Assembly: GCA_013368375.1 (NCBI GenBank)
Contig: JAACJP010000014.1
Span: forward strand, 372,001-436,000
Direction of reading: 5' to 3'
From: Tricholomella constricta
Taxonomy: Eukaryota; Basidiomycota; Agaricomycetes; Agaricales; Lyophyllaceae
Length of the DNA: 64,000 bases
A program made the position numbers and the translations under genes. The notes under the pieces were generated by a model. It saw nothing but the letters and a program-made list of their open reading frames with translations. It ran no database searches and was not told where the DNA came from. The stretch's first letter is position 1, and every line of letters starts with the position of its first letter. Positions 42,031 through 54,098 of the stretch are shown in pieces.

Positions 42031-42815
42031 TGTCTGAAGAAAACAGAAATGGGTTAGAGTCAGCACGCGGCGTTGGGGTCAGCGGGGTAGGTGAGTAAGA
42101 GCAGGCCGATGCCACCTGAGTGGCCTTCCCCTACTCACCTACCATATTTTCACAACACCCAACGTCCATTACCAGACAAACGGTCACAATGAATCATTTA
42201 TGCTACTACAGAATTTGGATAGTCTGATCAAGAATGCTGAGGAATTTTCAAGCCTTGCCTTTCGCCCACCCAACCCCCATTACACCCATGACTCCTCCCC
42301 CCACCGAAAGACAGACCACACCAACAAGGGCTAAATCTGACTAGAGAGCAGCAACAAGACGCGCTAATAGTTGGAAATCGTCAAACGAGGCTTCGTCGTG
42401 CGTGGTATCATGCCAATCGATGAGGGGTTGTAGATCTTGTCCATCGTCCGCCTTCTCACCGAACCTCCAATGCGAGCCAATTACTGCCATCCAGTAAAGC
42501 TTCTTCTTCTGGTGAATCGCAGCGTTGTGAGCGAAAACATGTTTAGCTTGGTCTGTGAGCTGGCGTAGAAGAGCCGGGATTCCAGAGTCCCAGTGCCTAG
42601 AGTTTTTGATTTCGACGATAGCAACAATCTGAAGGGTGCCAACTGGGCCTGCAGACTTCTTCGTGATCATGACAGAGAAGTCGGGAATTCGAGTATTGAA
42701 ATCATCGGAAATGTGGAATTGAGGATTGACCAAGTAGCCTTGATCGGCGGGAAAGAGGGTTACGAGGATGTGAGTCCATGGCCCGTACCATTGACTTTCA
42801 TTTGCAGGCAGGTTG

Positions 42816-43136
42816 TGTTAGGATTCGACCTAGATAGACGGAGAATATAAACCTCAGTCCGGTATAAGTGACTGTATTGTCGTACCTAGATAGACGGAGA
42901 ATATAAACTAAGGTACGTCAGTATGTAAATATAAGTAAGATAAGAAAAGATAGACTCACCCTCAGTCCGGTATAAGTGACTGAGCGTATTAGGCAAGGTA
43001 GGTAGGTATTTATATGTAGTGTATAGTAGAATGTCCTTTGTTATATCAAGATGAAAGGGAAAAGAAAATGTCCTTTGACCGAGCATGAAAGCTCGATCGT
43101 GTGAGTCGCTTTATGGTGCATGGCCATATCGCAACA
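42816..43136 (-). repeat. 3' LTR of copia-2
   Basis: 321 bp, three differences from the 5' LTR. Contains a duplicated block CCTAGATAGACGGAGAATAT and a duplicated CTCAGTCCGGTATAAGTGAC. Confidence 0.93.
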
Positions 43137-43179
43137 CTCCTCCTCACCGTAAAGTGGCTCCTCCTCGCATGGAATCCTA

Positions 43180-46100
43180 TCAGCGTAATCCTAGCATGTA
43201 GCGAAGTCTGGTGAATTGGGGTAATGGTAATGCTTTTGTGAATACATCAGCAATGTTGTCTTTGGTGTTAATGTAGCGGATTGTGAGTTCTTGGGATGCG
43301 ACGCGTTCTCGGAGGAAATGATACTTGATGTCGACGTGTTTAACGCGGGAATGAAGGAGGGGGTCTTCTGATAGGTTAATGGCCGCGTTGTTGTCACATA
43401 GGATCGTGGTCGGACCGGGTAGTGGGAGTTCGACTGCGGTGAGAAGAGCGCATAGCCAAATGCATTCTTGGGCGGAATCGAATGCCGCCATGTACTCAGC
43501 CTCGCAGGAGGATGCGGCGACTGTCTTCTGTTTCTGGGATGCCCAAGATATGGTGCCGGAGCCGAGAGACCAAGTGTAACCGCCGACGCTTCGACGAGTG
43601 TCGAGACAGTTCGCCCAATCTGAATCTGTGAAGCCCACTAGAGATGTAAGATCTTTTCCTCCAAGGTGAAGCTTGAGATTTCGCGTTCCTTTTAGGTAGC
43701 GTACGAGGCGGATAGCCGCATTCCAGTGGATGTAGGAGTAAGAGTCTAGGTACTGGGTGAGTTGCTGGACGGCGTATTGGATGTCGGGACATGTGGAGAT
43801 CGCTAGATAGAGGAGGCATCCTACAAGTGAGCGATAGGGTAATTTATCGATGGCCTGTTGGTCCTCTGATGGTAGAGTCGACCGGTCGACACGCCGTAAC
43901 TTCAGACCAGGTTCCATCGGCGATGATAGCGGTGCGGCGTCCTTCTGTCCGAACTGGAGGATGGTCTTGTCGATCAGAGCGGTTTGAGAGAGTCATACAG
44001 AGTGGTTGGGATGGTCCCATTCAACGGCGATCCCGACAATGTAGCGGGGTGTGCCCAGGTCGGAGATCGTCCAGGCAGAGCGCATCTGTTCTTTGAAACG
44101 ATTGTTCTCTGCCTCAGAGCTCGCAATTGATAAAAAATCATCCACATGTACGGCCGTAATCACTGTTCCGGTGTCGGATTTGCGGTTATATACGCAAGAC
44201 TCACATGCTAATCGGGTAAAGCCCCAGTTGATCATGTTTTTGTTCAGTGTTTTGTTCCAGATGCGGCCGGCTTGTTTCATCCCATAGAGCCCACGCTGAA
44301 GACACCATACCCAATTCTCCTTTCCGGGTTCTTCGAATCCCTTCGGCTGACTCATATAAATAGTCTCTTCCTCGGGTAGAAGGCCGTATAGGAAGGCCGT
44401 CTTGACATCGACTTGCATGGCGTGCCAGCCCATAGCGGCTGCGAGATGAAGAAGGATGCGCCAGGATTCCATGCGCGCGGTAGGTGAGGTAGTTTTCGTA
44501 TAGTCTTGGCCGTAAACTTGTTCATAGCCTTTTAAGACGATGCGCACCTTATGTCGCGTTATGTTCCCATTCTCATCTTGTTTGATGGTGAATACCGGTT
44601 TGCTCTGATGGATTTTCTGTCCTTCCGGGACCTCAGAGCGAGGTACGAGCCGGTATACGTTCATATCCTTCAAGGATTTGAGTTCCTCCCGATACCCTGC
44701 TTCCCATTTGTCCGCATCGGTTGAAGCTTGGGCCTCTCGCCAGGTTCTAGGCTCCTCTTCGTAGTCCGCGGATACAGGAGTGATTCCACCCGATTTGATG
44801 ATGGCTGCCAAGACAGCATGGGCCCGATCACGATCGAGCCCATTGACGTCATTCGGATCATTGTCAGGTAGTTGGTCCGCGGCGCGTTTGAGTTCGTCTA
44901 GAATTTGCTTCCGTTCTGCCCGTTGAGCTTTGATCCTTTCACCTGCTTCCTTGGATTCTCTGATGGCCTTGGCTGTTCTGGATTCAGGTGGGTCCTCAGG
45001 ATTGGTCTTTTCGGTTGGTACGGGGATACATGATGATCGGCGGCGCTCCGGGGGAGGGTCTTCGACAGGAGGGTCTGGTATTGGAATGATATCTGGGGCG
45101 ATGTGGACAGGGGTTGGAGCTGGTATGTGTTGGTCCTCATCCTCGTCGTCAATCAGGAAGGGTTCGTCTGCCGCGGAGTTGTTGAGTTCGATGGGAGATG
45201 GGAAATCATCTGGAGTGACATCCTTGGCGACGCTGGAGGGCCGAGAGTGGCCATCATGACTTTCGAGAAAGCGGACGTGGTACGTACTATAGACCCTTTT
45301 AGTGTTACGGTCATAGCAGCGATATGTCTTGCCCGTGGGGTCGTATCCTATGGGACACACTCTATCGAGCGCTCGTAAACCTTCGGGTTGTGTTTGCTCT
45401 GTATGAGCACAAATGCCCGACAGCCTATCTCGCGCAGGTGAGAATAATTTGGTTTGCGCTCAAACCAGAGTTCGTCAGGGGTGACTCCCTTTTCAATGGA
45501 AGATGTCTTGGTTTTTCCATGGAGAAGGGAGGCAGTGGAATAAAATTCATCCCATAAGTTTGGTGGACATTTTGCCGCGATGCGCATCGTGCGGACTTTG
45601 GACATGAGGGTGCGGTGCATGCGTTCAACTCGTCCCATGTGCGTTGATGTATAGGGGGCACCAAATTGGCGGATTGTCCCTCTTGATTCGCACCATGCCT
45701 TCATTTCTGGTCCCATCAACTCCCCGTCGCTCCCTGTGCGATATATCCCTACGCGTAGGCCGGTTTCATTTTCCCATGTTTTAAGCGCCGCGAAGGCATC
45801 GCTTTTCCGTTTTAGTGGTATGGACCATGGTTCGTTCGAGTAATCATCGACAATGTTCATTTCATACAGATTTCCAGTTCGGGACTGTACAGCAGATGGT
45901 CCAGTAAGGTCTACCCATACTATGCCCAGTCTCCTTGTGGCCCTATGCCCTTCTCCCTCCTCACGCTTCTTTGGGACAGGTTTCCTGGTCTGTTTCCCAA
46001 GGATACAATCGTCACATTTCGGCGGTTTGGAGGGGAACATGGAGGGCATACCTTCTATTATGCCTGCACGCGCCATCTCGGAGATTGCCTGATAGTTCGC

Positions 46101-47876
46101 GTGTCCGAGTCTACGATGCCAAGTCGCAAGATCGGGTGCGCGTTGGGCAGAGAGAGCATGTTCGGAAGAAGCAGAGGCGAGGTTGAGAGAGTAGAGTCTC
46201 TTGGAGGGGATAAGGGAGCCTCCGGCGATGAAAGCGCCGGTGGAACGGTTGTAGATCTTCACTCCGTCTTCATCGAAGGTGGCATGTGTTCCCGAATGGA
46301 GGGCCATCGCACTGACGGAAATGAGACGCGCTGTCGAGTTTGGTACATAGAGGGCGTCGTCGAGGGTGATATAGGCCCCCTTTGCGATACGGAGTCGAAT
46401 CTTTCCGATCCCGACGGCGGCAATAGATGATCCGCCTACTCCTTTGATCGAACGCGCCGGGATAGCGCGTAGCGACTGGAAATCGGAGCGGTCGGGTGAT
46501 ATGTGGACGGTAGCCCCAGAGTCGACGTAGAAAGGGTGTGTGTCGAGAGACACGAGAGGTGTGCGTGAGGTTTGTTGGAGTGGCGCAATGGTCATGTGAG
46601 CGACCTCTGCGGTAGGGCTGGAGAATTGGGTCCAATCGACGCTCGCTTTGAGGTCGCCAATGGTTGCAAGCCAGGCAGTGTCCCATTCAAGGTCCTCTAT
46701 CTCTGCGATGGACGCGGTGGGCATCGGGGTAGGATCTGTTGCAAGTCCCGCGAATTCTACCTTCGGTTGTCCTGATGGTGTATCTTTGAAGAATGCGGCG
46801 AGCGCAGTTTCCGCGTTCTGTCCTTCAAGGTACAGGGTGGTGTCGCCTCTTGAGACTTTGATTTTGGACGTGCCGGTGGATGCGGATGTGTTCTTCTTCG
46901 CTGTTTTCCTCCCTCCTCCTCCTTGTGCCAATCTCGCTGCCCTTGATTCCTCAATCGTCTTACCCGCCATACCTCCCCCCTCATGGATACACCAAGGCTG
47001 TGTGTGGCCAACAGGGTTGAAGCCTCGTAAGGCACAGTTGCTGCAATGAGGACAGCCGCCATGTGGTGGGTGTGCTTTGGCCGCGAGCGCTGTGGTTTCG
47101 TGAGGTGTTTGGTGGGTGCGTTGGTTGAGGACAAACTGGTGTGCTTCCATCTGGCGAACGACGTCGGCATGTGTGAAAGGGTGGGCGATAGTGGAGTTGG
47201 AGAGCGCTGTGGATATCGCAACTTGGAGGGATTCATAGGATTTGTCCGATCCTAGGCTGTTGAGCAATGCGATGGATTTGAAGACGTCCCGGTTAACGGT
47301 TCCCATGTCAAAGGCTCGGTCAATGAGCGCGTTGATAGTTTTCGCTGTAGTGCCGAGGGGTTCAGATGGTGAACAGTACGTCTTCAGCGCGTCCTGGAGG
47401 ATACCGATCTGGCGAATTGGGCCGCCGCGTTGAGCGCGTGTCTTTAAATCATCGTAACAACTTTTCGCCCCTTTGTCCGTTACAAGGCCATCAAGTTCGG
47501 TGTCAGCGACAGCGCCCTCGATGTAAGCGAGCGCGGTAGAATCGTTCGCGATCCAGTTGGTGAGAGCGATGGGTTGGGTGAGGGCGTCAGGCTTTGGGAC
47601 AATGGGATCGAATACATAATTTAAGAGGAGGTTGCCCCGAAGTCCAGTTTGCACGGTTCGAGTCCATTTGCTGAAGTCACCCCAAGAAAGGTCAAGCCTG
47701 GGTTTATCCGATGGGAATTGGTGGCGAAGGGGGAGCTGTTGGATGTGGGGGCGAGTCTCAGTGATCATGGTTGAACCAGTCATAGTATTTGGAGTTTCCG
47801 CGAGTGTATGAGGGAACAAAGGGATTTTGATCGGTTGTGCTTTAGATAAGATGCACGGATTAAATTCCTGGGACAA
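43180..47876 (-). pseudogene. Gag-pol of copia-2 with one frameshift and one stop
   Basis: Segment 47876-45348 (842 codons) holds gag with the extended knuckle CSNC-x9-H-x4-C, protease FYVDSGATVHIS and integrase (TWHRRLGHANY, VWVDLTG, GSDGEL, GRVERMHRTL). A one-base loss at about 45355 (after YERSIECV) shifts into 45360-43993, the RT part with AMQVDVKTAFLYG, YGMKQAGRIWN and VHVDDFLSI. A TGA at 43993-43995 then interrupts the same frame before 43917-43180, the end of RT plus RNase H (TDSDWANC, SSCEAEYMAA). All catalytic residues remain, so two point repairs separate it from a full frame. Same single-frame organisation as copia-1. Confidence 0.92.
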
Positions 47877-47958
47877 GCGGCCCGGAGATGTTGGGACAAA
47901 GTGGCCCGAGAGTACACGGTTGGATTCAAGATACTGCTCTGTTTCAAAGTAGGCAGTA

Positions 47959-47971
47959 TTGGCCCATAACC
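47959..47971 (-). other. Primer binding site of copia-2
   Basis: Element strand GGTTATGGGCCAA directly adjoining the 5' LTR, identical to copia-1. Complementary to the anticodon arm of initiator tRNA-Met. Confidence 0.8.
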
Positions 47972-48292
47972 TGTTAGGATTCGACCTAGATAGACGGAGA
48001 ATATAAACCTCAGTCCGGTATAAGTGACTGTATTGCCGTACCTAGATAGACGGAGAATATAAACTAAGGTACGTCAGTATGTAAATATAAGTAAGATAAG
48101 AAAAGATAGACTCACCCTCAGTCCGGTATAAGTGACTGAGGGTATTAGGCAAGGTAGGTAGGTATTTATATGTAGTGTATAGTAGAATGTCCTTTGTTAT
48201 ATCAAGATGAAAGGGAAAAGAAAATGTCCTTTGACCGAGCATGAAAGCTCGATCGTGTGAGTCACTTTATGGTGCATGGCCATATCGCAACA
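47972..48292 (-). repeat. 5' LTR of copia-2
   Basis: 321 bp. Followed on the plus strand by the GGTTG duplication and the host gene 5' end. Confidence 0.93.
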
Positions 48293-48408
48293 GGTTGGTG
48301 GCGTAAAACTGCAGAAGTTCGCGAATGTGGTTATCGAAGGGCATGTTCGTCGAGAGTCGAAGGTATTGGAAGTTACTAGTTAAGTATGGAACATTACCAC
48401 AACTGATT

Positions 48409-48729
48409 CAGGCTCCTAAAACCAGCACGCTCGTACCGCTCGATTTCGCATATCAGAACTGCCACGCAATGTATTATATGTAAAAATTTATCTTATCTTA
48501 TCCAGCCAAACATGAACAATTTTCTATCCAAACAAACAAAAGGAAGGCTCAAACTCGCGGTAGAGCGGCTGGCAAAAATGGGATTCGGGGATCCCGGCGT
48601 TCTCGAATAAACCCTACCGTAGGTGCTAGGTAACTCGTCGCTTAGCCATTTACAATGCACGACCCACAATCGAGACCTGGACCCTTAAATCAGACATTTG
48701 TGACATTGACGAGAGGTGTATCCATCGAC
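48409..48729 (+). repeat. Left terminal inverted repeat of the MULE
   Basis: 321 bp, pairs with 49025-49354. Confidence 0.85.
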
Positions 48730-49024
48730 TCAACTCACAAACACTGGATTACCTACTCTTGAAAATCTCACAAGCCAATAACACAATGCCGAAAGTCCTC
48801 GTCGGCCTTCTGTACAACGAAATTTACAGCCATAGTGATATATTCAGTATTTTATCCCCAGTTATTTTCTTTGCTTGACAGCCTGGGCCCACAGGACAAA
48901 GAAGAGCACTTACATGGCACGTGTTCTGCTCCCAACAAAACAGGATCGGCCTTCACTACATCGCCCGCGGTATCACCAAGAAGAAACTTCGTGAGTTCGA
49001 AATTAACGATGTGTCCTCGCGCAT

Positions 49025-49354
49025 GTCGACGGATACACCTCTCGTCAATGTCACAAATGTCTGATTAAAGGGTCCAGGTCTCGATTGTGGGAATGTTTAT
49101 TCGTGCATTGTAAATGGCTAAGCGACGAGTTACCTAACACCTACGGTAGGGTTTATTCGAGAACGCCAGGATCCCCGAATCCCATTTTTGCCAGCCGCTC
49201 TACCGCGAGTTTGAGCCTTCCTTTTGTTTGTTTGGATAGAAAATTGTTCATGTTTGGCTGGATAAGATAAGATAAATTTTTACATATAATACATTGCGTG
49301 GCAGTTCTGATATGCGAAATCGAGCGGTACAAGCGTGCTGGTTTTAGGAGCCTG
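49025..49354 (-). repeat. Right terminal inverted repeat of the MULE
   Basis: 330 bp. Includes an extra ATAAACATTC-like insertion relative to the left arm near 49095. Confidence 0.85.
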
Positions 49355-49363
49355 CAACTGATT

Positions 49364-50027
49364 ATGAAAACTAGTCAGTTCACACGCCTCACATTTGATG
49401 CCCAGCGAAAAGTCGGTCGGGCGGAATCAAGCACAAACGAGCCAAAAAAGGTGCCAACGAGCCAAATCAAACCGAAATGGATGGGAGATTTGTCTCGATT
49501 ATCATTCAAATATTCATTCAGTGACTTTCCTGTTATAATATCTGTAGTAGTAGTAGTAGTAATCGGGGACCTCAGTTCGTACGCTCAGCCAACACCTGCA
49601 AGATAGCGTTTACTAGACTCAGCCGATGCCCCAAGTTCAAGGGCACTTCAAATGGTGAAGCTGGCCCAAGTCTAAAACCCCCTAATGCCAGTCTACCCAA
49701 GTCTACTTACCAATAAGTCAGGCAATAGACTTATAAAGTAGTGTACGGAGCGTGTTGAGCACGTCAACATCAGTAGCATCCTAGCACGACGAGCCTATCA
49801 AGTGTAAAGTAATAAAAAGAAAATTGCAAGTCCGTAAGTCAACCTAGCCTATGTAGTCGACCTAGCCTATGCACAATCCAATCACAATTGAAAGCTACAA
49901 ATCCAGCCAGCCTAACAAATAAGTCCTCGTAAAAGTCATTTCAAGTTTAATCAGCCTACGCAGCCTGTGAAGTTGACTATGAGATATTATCATTCGAACA
50001 AACCCTTGTAAAGTTACATACATTTTT
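49364..50027. other. Intergenic, no gene seen
   Basis: Contains a (GTA)n microsatellite near 49543-49561 and several AGCCTA/AGTCTA-rich words. No supportable gene. Confidence 0.45.
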
Positions 50028-52436
50028 TCAGGCCGGCGCATAGTGCCATCTCTCTGATAAATTGCGACGCTTTGCCAGTGCCTGTTTCCCGACGGGCGTG
50101 TCCAAGACATCACGGGTGGAGGGGGCCTTGCGCTTCCGGCTGCTGCGGCGAGGCTTGTCTTCGAGCTGACTGGCAGTTGATGCAGGAGTGGGCAATGTTA
50201 AAGTACTCGTCAAGGCGGCGGCGACGCCTGTGGGCATAGATTCGACGATAGCTGGGGTGTAGACGGCCGAAGACTGAGCACCTGGCACTGAGTCAGTATT
50301 GACTATGTCCACAGCGCCTACAGGGACCCTCGAAGCAGCGATACCCTTTCCACCATGCCTACCACCGCTTTTTCCACCCCGTCCACGTCTTCCTCCATGC
50401 TTCGACCCCAAAGCGCTTCCAGGGATGTCGGAAGACTTGAGTGTATCGGTGTTGGCCTCGGGTGCGGAAGTGGTGGCCCCAGTGTCTTCTTGTGGTTTGT
50501 TCACAGCGGTACCGATCGTGGGGACGTGGGTGTGGGCAGACGTAGTCGTGGTCATGGTGGTGTTCTTGCCTCCGCCGTCACTTGTGTTCGTAGGGTGTCT
50601 CCGCCGCCATTTGTGACCGTGGGGACGTGGCCGTGGGCAGACGTAGCAGTGGTCGTGATGAAGTTCTCGCTTCCGCCATCACCTGTGTTGGAGGGAGTTG
50701 ATAGCCGAGTCAGAGGCGTTGTCACGAAGAATCGGTGGTGAGAAATTGGCGATAGGGGAAGAGGACTGTGTGATGGGAGCGGGAGCAGGATCTTGGAAGG
50801 GTGATCCGTCTAGAGCCTTGATCTCATTGTCGCTGTCGTCATTGTGATTGTCGTTGTCGTTCTGATTGTCGTCGTCATTTTGAATGTCGTTGCCGTCGCC
50901 GTCTGACAGTGACACCGACTTTGAGAACTGCAAAATGTTGTGGGATCGGTTCTGGCCATCGAAAATGGCCGTAACAATCAAAGAGCATCTGTTGCCTTCA
51001 TTGCTTTGGGATCGAGGCTCGGGAAATTGGCAAGTTTGTTGCAATGGGCGAGTCCGACAGAGTCCCGCGTTGATGTACCGAGGACATCCCAGGGGACTTC
51101 GGTCGAGTTCGCGACCTCTGAAATAAACCAAGCTCATTAGCAAAATAAATTTGCTCGTGGTCATCATCGACTTACTCCAGGCCATTTCGATGTATTCCGC
51201 TAGAAGGTGGCGACAGCTGGCGACAGGGATACTCTCAGGGTCTAAGGATGGCAGAGTGGGGTATCCATCCTCGTTCAAGATGATGCTGAGCTTGACCGGC
51301 TTCACTGTGGACTCTGTGGGAGCCATCGTTTCGGGACGCTTGACTGTCAGAAAGGGTCCATCAGTCCCGGCGCACAACAATGACGGCAGGAAAAGAAATA
51401 CCTGGCAATGCGCCCTCTGCGAACCGTCGAAACTCGTTGCGGAAATCCTTGAAGTTCGCACATTGATCAGCGAAAGTCATCGATTGAGCATTGTTGGTTA
51501 CGGTCCCGCTATCAAGACATCAGAATGTGAAAGATAATGGCTAGTAGTCAACATACTTGAAGGTCTTGAGGTCACCCGCCTTGTTGCGATATGCGCCTTG
51601 TAGGAAGAACACGACCTCACCATGCCCTCCCCAGTTCCAGCCGCACATGCCTCGCAGTGCCTCCGTGGCCGTTGGCAGTAGAGACTTCTGTTGACTGTAG
51701 AGGAAATTAGTCGTGCATAATCAAAACATATGTCGAGAAACTCACGCATATATATGATCAGCGCCCGGGGGTTGCTTCAGGTTCTCCTTCAAGATTGCTG
51801 CTTCCTCTTCAAATTCAGCACGGGTCTTGTCATCAAGTTCATTGTATAATTCGTGCTTGTACTTCCGGTGAAGGGTAAGATTGCCTTCTTTGGTAGATTG
51901 GCCGGTTTCGGTGCGATCCTTGTTGATCATGTCTCGAATATCTGCCTGCTTGGTTTTGGCGAAGAGGTCGATGGCGCTAGTGGCACGTGGGGCTTTGCTG
52001 GACATCAAGGGTGCCAGCACCTCGATGTTCGTCTTCGTGTTGTTGACGAACCATTTCTTCAGTTTCTAAATAACATAATTAAACACGGAATACCCGACGG
52101 AGAAAAAATGTTTACATGTTTGAGTGATTCGAGATTTGGACCGTCTGGGCCAGTCGAGTTGAATTGCTGGACGAAAAGGGGATATACGAGACGGAGGACC
52201 CAGTCCCCCTTGTCGCCCTTTACCTGCCCAGTCCCTCGAGGGCCAGTGGCTTTCTGAGCAAGCTTGTCAACGAACTCTTGATACTGTGGAAGGTGAGAGA
52301 GTAGCAGAGCTTTCTCCTCCTTGTTGAAAGATCCTTGATTGGGATGTGGAGCTACTGCTGTAGACGTAGGCGGGTCGAGCGGAGGGGTTGGGTTGGGCGG
52401 TGAGCCAGAGTTGGCAGAGTCCGAGGGATTTTCCAT
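50028..52436 (-). CDS. Large uncharacterised multi-exon protein with HMG-box-like region and basic C-terminus
   Basis: Exon 1 52436-52116 (107 codons, FNKEEKALLLSHLPQYQEFV), exon 2 from 52065 (KLKKWFVNNTKTNIEVLAP) through about 51748, exon 3 about 51695-51556 (TEALRGMCGWNWGGHGEVVF), then MTFADQCANFKDFRNEFRRF, then PETMAPTESTVKPVKLSIIL to LAEYIEMAW. The region DLFAKTKQADIRDMINKDRT to DDKTRAEFEEEAAIL resembles an HMG-box-like helical domain; this is weak inference. A serine/aspartate-rich tail (50930-50700) and a last segment (50555-50028) with a Gly/Arg-rich stretch and PRRSSRKRKAP, a likely nuclear signal, follow. Exon borders between 51120 and 50560 are uncertain, and a frameshift near 50990 is possible. 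I associate this architecture with an agaric-typical family of unknown function. Confidence 0.6.
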
Positions 52437-52798
52437 GATACGTAGAACGAGGGGAACACGAAAGCCTGCAAAATTGCGAGAGCTGTCCTTTTAGCCCCGG
52501 GTCCGCTTTGACTGTGGCATTCTGAACAACAGTCGTGCGGAGGTCCACGCTTGGAGGGCCATCCTCAGGTCAAAGGTGTGGCGGCGGGCCAAGGAGCCTG
52601 GGTATCGATGATCATTCCTTACTTCAGTACAAATTGAGACAAAAGAGACGTACATTGAGTTGCTCGAGATGTCCCGAGGGGCACAGAGGGCCAAAAGTTT
52701 CGTCATGGGGATAATTGTGCCATTGCTGGAATTCAGGGGACAATAGAAGGATAATCCTTCCTTGTGAACAACACATTGTAAGTATAGGAAATTTGTAA
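52437..52798. other. Intergenic, no gene seen
   Basis: Spacer between two minus-strand genes; promoter of the gene starting at 52436 presumably lies here. Confidence 0.4.
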
Positions 52799-53901
52799 TT
52801 AATGGGCCCGTGCTTTGCCCTTGCGAATGGTATTGTAGAGGTGGAGTATTGTATCGAAGTAGGGAGGGGAAACTACGGTAGCGTACTTCAGAAAAAAGGC
52901 TTGCCCCGCGAAATCAACTGCGAGAGGATCCGCCCAACGATGTTCGAGCCATTCGGGCCATCCCTGCGAGTAGAGTTCCAGTGAATTCCCGAGCTCGACT
53001 CTGTACACTCCGAGCTCGACCTTGAAGTCCAGCAGATGAATGCTGCGATCACCACGTCGAGGAAAGACAGCTATTTCAACGTGGCTGTGGGAATCCTGTA
53101 GACAGCTCAGTAACAAATTAACGAGATGATCAATTGAACTGACCGATGTCCAAATAAAGAGTCGCACGCCACAAGTAAAGTCCCTATCATTCGGATCATG
53201 ACCAGTGACAGTATTGTTGGATCGTGTGGGCGGAGAGAACAAGACGGGGGAAGATGGAACAATAGTGGCGGACGATGAGGGAAAGACACCATACATAGGG
53301 CTGGTTGGTGGAGATAAACTTGAACTTGCAGCGCGCAGAGTGGGTGGAGGTACAGATGACAGCGAAAGTGGCTCGATGGGCACCGCTCGATTTGTGCGGC
53401 GGGGCTGGAGCTCCTCACGAATATTGAACCATGCTGACAACTCGGTGCCATCATGGAGAATGTTCGCGTCTAACGAGGTATGCGTAAGCCAAGTAAATGT
53501 CCAGGACGTATTATTATTCTTCTTCTACATGTCGGTCAAATCAGACGCAATGTTATACGCACTGGACAAATGCCACTTACCACCATCTGGAACCACCACC
53601 CGATGTTTAAGCTCTCCAGGACGTCTCCCTTCGCTGAGGCTAATTTTCCCGTGCACACTTGTGGCGTTCTGTAGACCCAACCATGGACTCGGCGCTGGTC
53701 GTTATACGGCGCCGCAAGGAATTCGATCGCTGTCGTTATCTGCTCCTCATTGACTTTGTTGGCAGCGGATTTATTCAGGCCGCGGAGTGCCTGGTCGGCG
53801 TCGGCGAGGGGTCCTAAGCGATGTGTGGGAGGTGGTTGTTGAGAGTAGGGGGCCGCCCGAGGGTGACGACGGCCTGTCGTAGAAGAAGCAATGCGAGGCA
53901 T
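52799..53901 (-). CDS. Uncharacterised two-exon (or three-exon) protein
   Basis: Exon 1 53901-53580 and exon 2 53469-52799 join in phase 1 across a GT-AG intron of 110 bp and read continuously for about 330 codons. Exon 1: basic N-terminus MPRIASSTTGRRHPRAAP, then ANKVNEEQITTAIEFLAAPY and GWVYRTPQVCTGKLASAKGD, ending GWWFQMV. Exon 2: HDGTELSAWFNIREELQPRR, a Pro/Ser linker, then DRDFTCGVRLFIWTS and SHVEIAVFPRRGDRSIHLLD. A 48-nt GT-AG stretch within exon 2 (about 53143-53096) is divisible by three and may be a spliced or retained intron. No recognised domain, signal peptide or membrane segment. Confidence 0.55.
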
Positions 53902-54098
53902 GAATGATTGTGTATTTTTGAAGGAGTAGTCCTTACCGATCCTGCACCCTTTAAATCAGGGACTTTTAGAGGCCAAAGCGAGGCGGTCCGGGCAAGTCAA
54001 AGCAGAACAATATGTCATGATAATAGGTACAAGAAGATATATCGTCTAAATAATATATAGTAATAAAAATAGAGGACTATAGTGAGTTTGGTAAGAGG

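Larger units (their letters stand above)
42816..48292 (-). mobile_element. Ty1/copia LTR retrotransposon copia-2
   Basis: 5477 bp, minus strand, 321-bp LTRs (TGTTAGG...GCAACA on the plus strand) with three differences, TSD GGTTG at 42811-42815 and 48293-48297. Same primer site and polypurine tract (GAGGAGGAG) as copia-1 but clearly diverged LTR and protein sequence. The gag-pol frame has one frameshift and one stop, so this copy is probably defective. It disrupts a host gene near its 5' end. Confidence 0.95.
42341..48344 (-). pseudogene. PD-(D/E)XK-like family gene split by copia-2
   Basis: The N-terminal part (48344 to 48293, MPFDNHIRELLQFYATN) and C-terminal part (42815 to 42341) are separated only by copia-2 and its 5-bp duplication. 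Without those the ORF is 522 nt, in frame, with no other lesion. Visible features: PDFSVMI, then VEIKNSRHW, a D...ExK arrangement that could be a PD-(D/E)XK nuclease core, followed by ALLRQLTDQ, YWMAVIGSHWRFGEK and WHDTTHDEASFDDF. The family is otherwise unknown to me and the nuclease idea is inference. The insertion lies after about codon 17, so the protein is certainly disrupted. Confidence 0.8.
48409..49354. mobile_element. Non-autonomous Mutator-like (MULE) foldback element
   Basis: 946 bp with inverted repeats of about 321 (left) and 330 bp (right), roughly 97 percent identical apart from an 11-bp indel, both starting CAGGCTCCTAAAACCAGCAC. A perfect 9-bp target duplication CAACTGATT flanks it (48400-48408, 49355-49363). 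Long TIRs with a 9-bp TSD are the signature of the Mutator superfamily. No transposase is encoded. The 295-bp core (48730-49024) contains a short open stretch reading RIGLHYIARGITKKKLREFE that might be a captured or residual coding fragment. Confidence 0.85.
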
